In this document: piece after piece, positions 45,487-54,850 of the stretch | Position numbering within the stretch: the stretch's first letter is position 1 | Layout of the letters: each line of letters begins with the position of its first letter | Assembly (NCBI GenBank): GCA_027604505.1 | Contig: JADIIX010000011.1 | Span: 124,001 to 188,000, forward strand | Length of the DNA stretch: 64,000 bases | Source: Gonapodya sp. JEL0774 | Lineage: Eukaryota; Monoblepharomycota; Monoblepharidomycetes; Monoblepharidales; Gonapodyaceae | Direction: 5' to 3' | The notes under the pieces: generated by a model | The model's input: only the letters and a program-made list of their open reading frames with translations | Told to the model about the DNA's origin: nothing | Database searches by the model: none | Position numbers and translations under genes: made by a program

Positions 45487-46798
45487 CTATATGTCCGTTG
45501 TTAGTGCCGGCTCTGGTTGACGTTGGCTGATCTGTCTTCGCACTTCGCCTGGTCTTTCCATAATCAGTGAGTAGGTGACAAGCCGCTTCAATTGCTCATA
45601 GAAAACAAATATAAGCACTACTTGTGGCGCCATTCTCAGATATGCCGTAGTCCATCCCTTCATAAATGCCTGCAATCCCTCCTCCTTCGAAATTTTCACA
45701 AATACCCGTGTAAAACCCGTGTACTGCCCCGTTTTATCTGCCATGACTCTAGACTTCACAACATCTACGGGATTACATGCCGTGGTCGCCACGAGACCTG
45801 CCAAGAAACTCGCCCCGAAGTGCGTCGACAAAGAGTCAGAAAAATCGTTATCGAGAAGTGTGGCCTTAAAGACATCGTACGAGACGAGTTGAGAGGCCGT
45901 CACAACAACCGCGCGGCCGATATTGGCACTGAGGCCGGTGAAGAGCCCCCTGCGGAGACCTTCCTCACGAATAGCTCGAAACACGGCGTCCTCCGAAACG
46001 AAGACCAAGCCCATGTCAGAACCTGTGAAACCATATAAAACAAGGTGCACGACTTTCACTCACCCCTGCCCACTTGTACCCTCTCCTATCTGCAGCTGGG
46101 AGCTTACCGTCGTTCTGCATGCGCACCATTGCTAAATCCAATGGCTTTAGACAAACATACTGTAATAAATACTGGGCGCGAAAATTAATCAGGAACGTTA
46201 TGCGCGCAACTCACATTCCCCACGATACCACCGATCGTCCCTGCAACCACAGCACTAGCAAGTTGGGTGGAGGGATTCAGTGCTCCACGTCGACGCAGCC
46301 GAAGTTTGAGATCGTCGTAAACAGCGAATCGTGCGGTACCGTACGTTAATTGACGGAGAAGACTGAATACAAAGGGTTGAAAGTTGTTCGTGCTACCGCA
46401 GTCGATATCGCTCACCTAGCAGATAAACCGGCGTACACTCCGAAGACACCCTCGTTCTTCACAAGGGACCTCACGAGTTCTGCGTATGAAGTGGATACTG
46501 TCTGAGTCTGTTTTCTGACCTTGAATACTAAACACGGGGTATTTTATGTGCACACTCCCGACCCCGCCAAATCCTCGGGAAGCTTCCCCCTCACTCACAA
46601 TCAACCGGATGAGTTACGGCTGTTGCCATCATGGAGGCGGCGCCCCCGACCCTGGTGTGGAGATCACCATGGATCGCCAACAGGAAGTGCGTCGTGCGCA
46701 ACGTTTGGCACGTCGTGAAGCGTCATGAGACGGTGCTTTTTGAACAGATTCGCATGGATGAATCACCAGAAGGGGGTTTCTTTCGAAGATTGGGACAT
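45487..46798 (-). CDS. DIC1: Mitochondrial dicarboxylate carrier (Dic1-type SLC25)
   Basis: Inner-membrane carrier exchanging malate/succinate for phosphate. Six exons (46798-46767, 46651-46599, 46527-46416, 46362-46215, 46144-46064, 45990-45487) give 309 residues, the normal carrier length. The three PX[DE]XX[RK] signatures are HPVDLFKVRKQ, NPLDLAMVRMQNDGKLP and NPVDVVKSRVM. MQND followed by a basic RRGYK stretch and the TASQLVSYDVFKATLL block are typical of Dic1. Exon 1 encodes only MSQSSKETPFW, with the Trp codon split at the donor, and joins to VGGAASMMATAVTHPVD. The stop codon at 45489-45487 is 2 bp from the SPATA17 ATG on the same strand. Confidence 0.92.
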
Positions 46799-47228
46799 GG
46801 GGAAAGTCTGTCGGGAAACCGTGGCCCATGAGTATCACCATCCCCTGATCACGCCAGAATTACCTATTACTTCGGCCAAACCATATTATCCGTATCCCAC
46901 CTTGAGTGAATTGTAAAGCTTCGGTAACGGTTAGCGTACAGCAAAAAAGACGTTTATGAGGCAGCGGCTGGCGGAAAACGGGTGAGGAGCTTTCTTCACG
47001 GGGGACGACCGGGGACGGAACACCAAAATTGCAAATGCGGGGGTATATTATTAATGAAACAACCAACTGCATGCATTCCCCTGTTTTTGAACCCTCTGAT
47101 CCGCGTGGTTGGGTAGGCTCGCCGCTCGTCTCCAGTCCAACTTGTGGATGCGGATCCAAGCCTCACCATCTCCGAATAAACTCGTCCCAAAAATTTCCCG
47201 GAGAGAGTCCATAATGCCCAAGTCTCTT
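46799..47228. other. Intergenic region between TFIIA gamma and DIC1
   Basis: 430 bp between the TFIIA gamma stop and the carrier start, both on the minus strand. It should contain a 3' UTR and the carrier promoter. No gene recognised. Confidence 0.35.
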
Positions 47229-47845
47229 TCATTCCCCGTCAGGCCCTTTTTTAGCGGTTGTGGACACAAGCTTGACCTTGCCCGCGGCAGTCACGGTTTC
47301 GAAATCAAACTTGATTGTGGGGCGCAGGAGTTCGAAGGTCCAAATCTCGTCGACAAAGCGGAAAGTGTGCAGCTTGCCCTGTGATTTCAGTGGCGAATCA
47401 GTAAAGTGGCGGGTTCGAATCACCCGTTAAAACGGAAGGTAGAAACGGGAGACAGCGGGGGCGGGGTGAGAGCTCGAGCCTCCAACAAGAAGACGCACTA
47501 GAGGGCAATGAGTGATAGGAGGGGGGACGATACAAACCTTCATGCTGCATTTTGACCGGACACGGTTGTTGAGTGTTTCCATCACCGTCGCGTCGAACTA
47601 CGCGCCAGCCAGATGCAGCAAGCAAGCAATCATAAAGAGCGAAAAGAGTTGTGGTCAAGTATCTCGTCCACGGAGCGCTCTCTCAGAAGAAAACGTCGGG
47701 AGGGCAGGTTCCTCGCACAAACCTGCTTCAGGACCTTCATGGCGAGGTGTGGGTCTATCTGGCTATTGGTGATCATGTCATCAAGCGACTCTGTGAGTGC
47801 GGCACCCAGTGTCGACGAGCGATAGATTTCCGCTGCAGTAGTCAT
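47229..47845 (-). CDS. TOA2: Transcription factor IIA gamma (small) subunit
   Basis: General RNA polymerase II factor that stabilises TBP on promoters together with TFIIA alpha/beta. Three exons (47845-47723, 47597-47538, 47378-47229) give 110 residues, matching yeast and human proteins (~109-122). The N-terminal four-helix part is AEIYRSSTLGAALTESLDDM then HLAMKVLKQ and FDATVMETLNNRVRSK. The C-terminal beta barrel is GKLHTFRFVDEIWTFELLRP then TIKFDFETVTAAGKVKLVS. Two donors are GTTTGT rather than GTRAGT. Divergent from ETFRF1 with 103 bp between start codons. Confidence 0.95.
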
Positions 47846-47948
47846 TATTGGGGGTGTGTTCGGTGAACGGGGAAGGCCGGAGCTGCTGTGGACAGATGCT
47901 ATAGGTCTGGACAGATACACAACCAACTGACTCTCCTCCTGTGGTGGC
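47846..47948. promoter_or_regulatory. Putative bidirectional promoter TOA2/ETFRF1
   Basis: 103 bp separate the TFIIA gamma ATG (minus) and the ETFRF1 ATG (plus). Both 5' UTRs and core promoters must fit here or overlap coding sequence. No clear TATA box. The inference is from spacing only. Confidence 0.5.
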
Positions 47949-48526
47949 ATGATGCCCTTTACGTCCACTGTAGTACCTCTGATCGCTCTATCATCCCGTA
48001 TTTGCGAGAGCCTTCTACCCCGAATGCCTCTGCTTTCCCAATATCGCGCACAGTCAACCTCCACTACTGCACCTCCAAACGAACCGTCTGAATCCGCCAA
48101 GCACCCTTCCACGCGCATTACACCACTCAAACCAGTGTCTAGCATACCGACCTCGCTACGGCACGAGGTTCGTCAATTGTACAAGACCTTACTCTTTTTG
48201 TCCAAAGATTATCCGGACCCCCCCGGTCCAAACTGGCTCAGAGGACTGGCAAAGAGAATGATTCTGAAAAACCGAGATTTGAGGGAAGAACATGATATTC
48301 GAAGAGCGCTGGATCGGGGCTACTACGTCGTGAAGGTAGGTAGCCGCAGCTAGCTGTGAAACTCGATCATTGGCTTTTGACAGTATATCCATCCACGCGA
48401 CAGGAAATTGAGACGCTATATAGCCTCAAAAAGTATCGCCATCTAAAGAAGGTGTACTACAACGATCCAGAGGACGCGGAATTTGAAGCTCGGGCAAGAA
48501 TAGAGCAATCCGTGGGGGGCCCGTGA
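47949..48526 (+). CDS. ETFRF1: ETFRF1/LYRM5-type mitochondrial LYR protein
   Basis: LYR-motif protein that in animals removes flavin from electron-transfer flavoprotein and restrains its activity. Two exons (47949-48335, 48404-48526) give 169 residues. The first ~70 residues are Ser/Thr/Arg-rich and fit a mitochondrial presequence. The core is SLRHEVRQLYKTLLFLSKDY, then KRMILKNRDLREEHDIRRAL and EIETLYSLKKYRHLKKVYYN, all closely matching LYRM5. The LYR tripeptide is LYK here, as in several family members. Another in-frame ATG at 48024 could also serve as start. Confidence 0.88.
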
Positions 48527-49106
48527 GCCGATATTCCCGATCTCCCTGATGCTAAGCGATTGCCTTTAATGTACATACAATACGCGCTTTCATTTTACAA
48601 ATTAAGGTGCTGGCGAAAAGAAGTTACAACGAGTCCACGCTCCAGTCCAACATTATGGAGATGATTAAATCACAGGAACATAGCCAACAGGACACCGAAT
48701 GAATACAAGAGAAGTCCATAAGTGATTTCTCAGCTGCTGCCGCGTTCTGTTTGGTACAGAAACAGTCGAAATGGTTTGAATCAAAGGTCCCGGAGTCTGA
48801 GAGAACGCTTAAGGGCAGCAATATGTTCCTCCAGTCAATTCACAAATCGCATACATAATCTTCAGAGGAGAAGATGCATGAGCAACTACATTGGAGAAGG
48901 CCCGCACAGGGAGTTCCAAAAATGGGGAGTTAAATTAATGGAGCGAAATAAACAAAGCACTTGAGAAACTGATTGGAGAAGGGCACAGAGTAGCAGTCTC
49001 GCATTCCCATGGGGGAAGGTTGTGGAGGGGCGGGGGGGGTTGTATGCACTTCGAGAGAAATTGTCCAACAAAATCAGTAAGACGGTGCAGCCCCCTTCCC
49101 GCGATG
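48527..49106. other. Intergenic region after ETFRF1
   Basis: 580 bp with no gene I can support. Short open frames on both strands look random. Confidence 0.35.
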
Positions 49107-49607
49107 GCCGATGCCACGCAGTTTCCACTTTCCTTACCGCAAGAGACGTTGCATCTCCTCCGACTTGCTGCGGCGCACAGTATCCTGAGCGTACCTGCGT
49201 CTTTCCTTGAGAAAGCCAGTGGGCAGGAAGTCCTGGGCGGCACGACGGGTCACATGGCGCTGGACCCCAAGGACAACTTGAGCAGGTCTGACTCGGAAGC
49301 AGACGAGGAACAAGGTGTGGGGGACGAACCTGCTGTCCCCAACCGTGCCGCTCGCTCGCTATCGCAACGCACGGTTTCTGCAACAGCTAAGAGAAAGAGG
49401 CCATCGGGATCTCGAGCGAAGAATGGACGGTCTAAGAGTGGTGGGGGCTCAAAGCGGAAGAGGGGTGGGTGTTTCGAGAAATGCAACAGAATCGCAGAAG
49501 ATTCAGTTCTGTCAACAAGGAACCTGACACCCATCAGAGACTATCTTGTCAGCTTTACCAGTGAAATTTCCTCGAAAGGAGGGATTGATTCTGCTCGTGA
49601 GGGCTGA
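49107..49607 (+). CDS. Hypothetical nuclear-type basic protein, unrecognised
   Basis: One open frame of 166 codons from ATG 49107 to TGA 49607. The first ~35 residues are helical (QETLHLLRLAAAHSILSVPA). An acidic segment (SRSDSEADEEQ) follows, then a Lys/Arg/Ser-rich segment with two nuclear-localisation-like clusters (TAKRKRPSGSRAK and GGGSKRKRGG). No family was recognised. A second frame is open across 49315-49525, and a splice donor-like site exists near 49315, so this could instead be the first exon of the downstream low-complexity gene. Treat the model as tentative. Confidence 0.4.
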   Translation, partial: ADATQFPLSLPQETLHLLRLAAAHSILSVPASFLEKASGQEVLGGTTGHMALDPKDNLSRSDSEADEEQGVGDEPAVPNRAARSLSQRTVSATAKRKRPSGSRAKNGRSKSGGGSKRKRGGCFEKCNRIAEDSVLSTRNLTPIRDYLVSFTSEISSKGGIDSAREG

Positions 49608-49972
49608 CTTGGGCCAGGAGAGAGACAGGTCAATAATGCATCCTGAATCACTCTGGCGGTTTGTTTGGAACTCCAGCTCCAAACTCTTTCTTTTCTCTAC
49701 GGATTAATACTAGCTTCTTGGTGAAGGGGTGATACGCTCCTGTGGTACAAACCTTGTTATCAGTATCCACTTGGACGGTTGTCATTGAATCTCCTCTCTG
49801 CACAGTCCCATGTGTTGTAATCTGCCAATTCTTGGGTCAATTACGGAGGATAGGAGCTCTGGATATCGGTCGTGAACGATGGTACATCGAATAAGCATAA
49901 TCAATACGTTTTGGCATTGATAAGTTGAATTCGTGACACCTTGCACGAACATGACAATGACCTACCAATTGC

Positions 49973-52305
49973 GTGTTGAGGATTGTCGTGCGCTGCTCAG
50001 AGCTCAGAACTCCAGATTCATGGAAGCGTGACCGTAACCGACCTGACCTCGTCGTTCCCTTAGATGCCTCCCCAACCCCAGAACCAGAATTCCAGGGTAC
50101 CGTGGACGTTGACTCCGCCCAAGCAGCTCATGGTCTCTATTTGCCTACCGCAGTCCCCCCTCCGCACCTCTCTGGGAGTTCGTTGATTGGAAACTCCAGT
50201 AAAGTGGAGTCTGTCCCCGATGCAGATGTTGAAGTGGAGGCGGAATCTGCAAAAATGGTGGACCAAGAGCGTGAAATTGGGGTGAAAGAGTCGAAGGAGG
50301 AGAGTGGTAATCCTGCTGGACGAGGTTAGGCGTCTGGTGGGAGCATTCCGTCCATATCACATTCAAATGCCTCTCTCCCTCTCTAGCGGCACATCTCAAA
50401 TCTGACCCCTGTCTTTCCAAGTCCTCTCCCACCTTGTCCTCCAATGTACCGGAGGAGCCGCCACCCCCGGAAGATGCCATTCTTGCCCAGCTCTCTCTCC
50501 TCCGTGCTGAAAAGCGGAAACTCTTTGATCTCCTCCTCCGCGCCACATCAGACCCCTCGCCTGGCCGAGGGAATGGGCGAAAGAAAAGGGAATCTAATTC
50601 GTCGACGAAGTCGGCTGTGCGCGACAATGGATTGGAAGGACATCGGAAGAAGAGGGAGAGCGGAGGTTCCGATGGATCTTCCGGAAACGACAAGGGCGAA
50701 AGACTAGTGCCGAGTGCTGGGGGGAGTAATGGAGGGAGCCCAACGGGCTCTGGGGGGAGTCCCGGAGGTATGTAGTGATAGAAAAGTTCGTCTGCGGAAC
50801 ACCATTGTTGAACGAATTCCTGTTGCTTTTCGTAAAATAGCCGTCCCAGTACCCGTTTCTGTTCCCACACGAACATCAGAACTCGTTTCGTCCTCCGCGC
50901 AACTATCACACTCTCGCAACCCATCCATCTCAGCACCTGTGCTGGTGCCCATACCCACGCGACCCATCATGCGAGATGGCTCCAGCAATCACACATCGAG
51001 CACCAACCACAGCACTGCTACGTCGCCGGCACATCGGCGCCACCACTCGGATCGTCCGCCGTGCGTGTCCAGCGGCTCAGTCGGCTCCGTCCCGGTTGTT
51101 GCGTGGGCGCTAGACGGGGGACCAACCTCGACATATACAGCGACAGTAAATGGAGCACTGACACCATTGCAACCACCGCCAAACCCTATCGATCGGGAAT
51201 TGGCAGCAATGGCTGCTGCTGCGGCTGCGGCGAGAAGGAGAAAGAGGGAAGCTGATAATGAGGATAGTGTTTCTGGTGCGGGAGGCGCAAGGGGTGTGAA
51301 GAGGGCTGCGGATTGGGAGAGGGAGAGAGAAAAAGAGAGAGCACGGGACAGGGACGAACTCTTGCTAGCGGCACTCGGTGAACACCCACATCACACACTT
51401 GATCGAGATCCTCGAGATCTGCCACCACCATCGCCTCCACCGCCAGCACCCCCGTACGTAGGTCCAGTTTACGTCGTACAACCGGCACTGCCCCAACCAC
51501 TCTTTTATCGCGCGACTTCTGTAACCCCATCAGCAAGCGGATCAGGAAGGGAAACACTACCGGTTCCGCCTGGTTCTGCAGCCCAAGTCGTGAGAAACAC
51601 ACGTAGATCTGGATCCGCCACCGATGTTTGGGGCTCCGTGGGAGAGACTGTAGACCTGTCTTTAGAAACTCGCGATGGGTACGTTGAAACCCGAGGGGAT
51701 TCTCGGGGTCGTCAGCAGGAGCGGTCGCGCGATAGGGATCGTGACCGTTATATACCGTCGTCGTCACACAATGTTGCAGTAGCAGCGTGGGATGGTCACT
51801 ATGGATCTTTACCAGCTTCATTGGGGGTGGCAACGGGGGGAGCGGCTGCCGCGTTATTGGGTGCTGCCAGTGTGGCTGCAGAGCGGGCGGCTAGGGAGAG
51901 GGCTGAACGAGAGAGAGAACGGGATCGTGAGAGGGAAAGAGAAAGAGAGAGAGAGAAGGGAGGGGAGCGTGACAGGGAAAGAGAGAGGGAACGAGACAGG
52001 GACAGAGAAAGGGAGAGAGAGAGAGAACGAGAGCGAGAGAGGGAGCGAGAAAGGGAACGAGACAGAGAGAGGTATGCACGGGATCGGGAGCGGAGCGGGG
52101 AGCGGAGGGAGAGTCTTTTGCGGGATCTGAGTCGGTAAGTGTGTCACGTATACATTTCGTGGGAGCTGGCTCACAGTCTCATTGCTATTTATGAAACAGT
52201 TACGCTCGGGACCGAGAACGAGAAAGGGAGGCGAGAGAGAGGGAGTTGAGAGAACGGGAGGCAAGGGAGCGGGATTACTACCACGAGCAGCGATACCGGA
52301 GATGA
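49973..52305 (+). CDS. Low-complexity Arg/Glu-repeat protein (5' end unresolved)
   Basis: Exons from about 49985-50324, 50387-50767, ~50841-52135 and a final exon from ~52200 join in frame to TGA at 52303-52305. The N-terminal parts are Ser/Pro/Glu-rich with one likely helix (DAILAQLSLLRAEKRKLFDL). The middle is rich in Ser/Thr/Pro and a poly-Ala stretch. The C-terminus is a long RE/RD/ER dipeptide array (about 51890-52075), ending RERDYYHEQRYRR. Such arrays occur in splicing- and chromatin-related proteins, but no domain is recognisable and I assign no function. The start codon was not found. The frame is closed by TGA just upstream of 49968, so another exon must precede it. Confidence 0.5.
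51890..52075 (+). repeat. GA-rich repeat encoding an RE/RD dipeptide array
   Basis: About 185 bp of purine-rich imperfect hexamers (gagaga, gagcga, gagaggga) on the plus strand, coding alternating Arg and Glu/Asp. A comparable tract of opposite orientation lies in the Zds gene. Confidence 0.8.
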
Positions 52306-52629
52306 ATGGATTGGAGATGCGCGCCGGACGCATATTTTCTGTCTGTTTTTCTGGGACTCTCTTCTATACTTTTATTCTACCCTTCAATTTTCGTTGATTT
52401 TCTGTTTCTGCATCCTGAGTCTAATGCAATAATTTTCTTCAAAATTATAATTATTATTATCTGTTCAACCAGTAGCCGATCGGTGGCCTGTCAGGGCAAA
52501 CACCTGACTGGTCCACGTCACTTCAGTCAGTCCCCTTTCGAACGAAAACATACGCATAATGGGCCTGCGATAGAATCAGATTCGCTTCCACCGCATCTCT
52601 TTGATCTTAATCTTCCCAATCCTCGCGAA
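52306..52629. other. Intergenic region upstream of the MME1-like carrier
   Basis: 324 bp, AT-rich around 52430-52470. No gene seen. It should hold the carrier promoter. Confidence 0.35.
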
Positions 52630-54148
52630 ATGGTGCTTTCTCATGGGAATCCCACGGCTGATGATGCCCCTTTAAAACTCAACTTACACGCTGCAGCTGG
52701 TGGACTCAGTGGAACAATCGCAGACTCCGTGATGCATGGGCTAGACACGGTGAAGACCAGGTGGGGGGGAAACGGGAACATGGGTGATTTGCGATGTGAA
52801 ATGATAAAATGGATTGTTCGTTCAACTTGCAGATTCCAGGGCCAAACGCACTTAGAAAAGCCAAAATACTTTTCGATGGGACAGTGAGTATCTATTTGGA
52901 AAGAAATTACTGAAACCATCCACCATATTTCCCGTGTATTAGCACATTCGAAACGATTGTGAAAGAGGAAGGGTTTCGTGGCCTGTCCTCTGGTATAACT
53001 GCCGCAGCACTTGGCTCCTTTGGAACGTCGTCATTGTACTTTGGAACGTACGAGCTTGTGAAGAGGCAGTTGGTTGACAATTGGGGTTGGAATGCGTCAA
53101 TAGGATACTTCATAGCCGGTGGCCTGGGAGATTTTATCAGCTCCTTCGTGTGAGTTCAAAACGGTGCTGTTGAATCTTCATCCAATTCTATCGTCTCTCA
53201 CTGGCACAGTTACGTGCCTTCGGAGGTCTTAAAGACCAGATTCCAACTACAAGGACAATACAGCAATCCGTACAGCATTTCCCAATTCAATTACCGCAAT
53301 TACTTGGACGCCATACAAAGCGTAATTGCTTGACATTTGTGAAGAACTCAATCGCATCCCTGACCACACTGTCTGTTAGATATATCGATCCGCCGGTTTC
53401 AGTGGGCTATATAGAGGATACATCACTACCATAGCACGCGATATTCCATTCTCCGCCATCCAGTTTACCGTATACGAAAACCTACAATGGGTTCTCAATC
53501 GTCGCTCGGGTGTGAGGGATTCCAAATGGCAGTTTCTGCAAGATGCGGTTACAGGCATGCTAGCAGGAGGAACGGCAGGGTTCCTCACCACACCGTTAGA
53601 CGTGAGTCCGGATTCAAAGCCGTTAAAATATTGTCGCTTACTTTGAAACACTCTGTGTGCAGTACGTTAAGACGTTGCAGCAAACTCAGCGAAGGCGACC
53701 CTCCAAACAGCTGCCCACTGTACCTATTCCCTCGAAAGCAGTCGCCTCGCCTATACCTGCTGAAGTAGCATCGGAATCTCAACGCACACGTTCACTTCCA
53801 TCCGTCGCGCCTACAATCACCACAAACCCACCCCCTCATCCTGTTTCGAGCGCTGCCTCAAACGTCTCGCTCGCCGTCCCTCGCACCAAACACCCATCTG
53901 ACCTTCCTGCTTTGGCCCCCCCAATCCGCGGGAAAGGCTCTCTTCGCCCCGCGCCTCTGTACGTCACCTCACTTACTTCGGGTCTCCGTGATATATACCG
54001 CCGGCAAGGCTTGCGCGGATTGTGGACTGGTGCGTCACCCCGGACATTATGGACAAGCATGCAATCCTGTTTCTTGTTTTTGTTTTACGAGCAGAGTTTG
54101 CTGTTATTGAGGTCGGCGGGGATTGGGAGGCAAAGCGAATGGGAGTGA
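52630..54148 (+). CDS. MME1: Mme1-like mitochondrial carrier (SLC25)
   Basis: Six-helix mitochondrial carrier most like yeast Mme1 (YMR166C), reported as an inner-membrane Mg2+ exporter. Six or seven exons start at ATG 52630. Signatures: [20 protein letters not shown] (the family's unusual HxLDTVKTR first motif), [20 protein letters not shown] and [20 protein letters not shown] for the second and third. [20 protein letters not shown] is also diagnostic. The loop after the third motif is expanded by ~80 Ser/Pro-rich residues (about 53700-53940) compared with usual carriers. The C-terminus [20 protein letters not shown] completes the last repeat. Magnesium transport is inferred from the yeast relative. 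Confidence 0.9.
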
Positions 54149-54850
54149 GGGCAGGTTGCTACGTGGTGTCACATAAACATCACGGGCGATTCACCGTTGT
54201 TTCGCATTGACACTTGATTATTGAGAGTCCTTTACTGATACTAAAGTCAGAAACATACCCACACAATACTTGTAACTGCACAGGGAAAGGAAACACTGGA
54301 GCTTCGCAGGTTAACAAAGTCACCAGTGCCTTTAAAGTTAACGTACCATCCCATCGATTATATTAATCGTATGTGTTATACACGCTTGATCAGAAATGGC
54401 AGGGCCATGGTGTTCTATTCGACCGAGTCGTCTCACGTTTACTGTACCCCGCCGAGGCAACAGCCACGGCGGCGACAGCCAAAGAATTTAGTCCACTCAA
54501 CCTGGCGTGACGCCTACAGTACCGTGAGCTGCGTGTGTGGAGGCATGCTACCGTAACCAACTAGAAAACTGACATTGACCGAGTGGGAAGGCCTCGATAT
54601 CAAAAATCACAGTCTCTCGAATGAACAGCGAAGAAGATAGCCCTATCGTGGTCCTTATGGTTTTGTGATCTCGCATGGGCATATTACACACATAAAAATG
54701 AGGGAGAAGGGTGTACTATTAACCACGAGAGCAGCCGGGGAGGTTGATCTGTTCGCAACTCGGACAGCCCCTACCACGCGCAGAATATACGTATAAAAGG
54801 TAAATCTTCCACAAATTCCAAGCTGCAAGTACAAAATAGTAGACGAATTG
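54149..54850. other. Convergent intergenic region carrier/P450
   Basis: 702 bp between the stops of the carrier (plus) and the P450 (minus). No gene or RNA element recognised. Longer than needed for two 3' UTRs. Confidence 0.35.

Noticed and set aside
47405..47425. GGGTTCGAATCACCC looks like a tRNA T-arm.
   Set aside because: No acceptor stem, D-arm or anticodon arm can be placed around it, and it lies within an intron of TFIIA gamma. Best explained as chance.
51854..52333. Long minus-strand frame rich in Ser/Leu/Phe opposite the RE array.
   Set aside because: Purine-rich repeats create open frames on the complementary strand. No domain or start context supports it.
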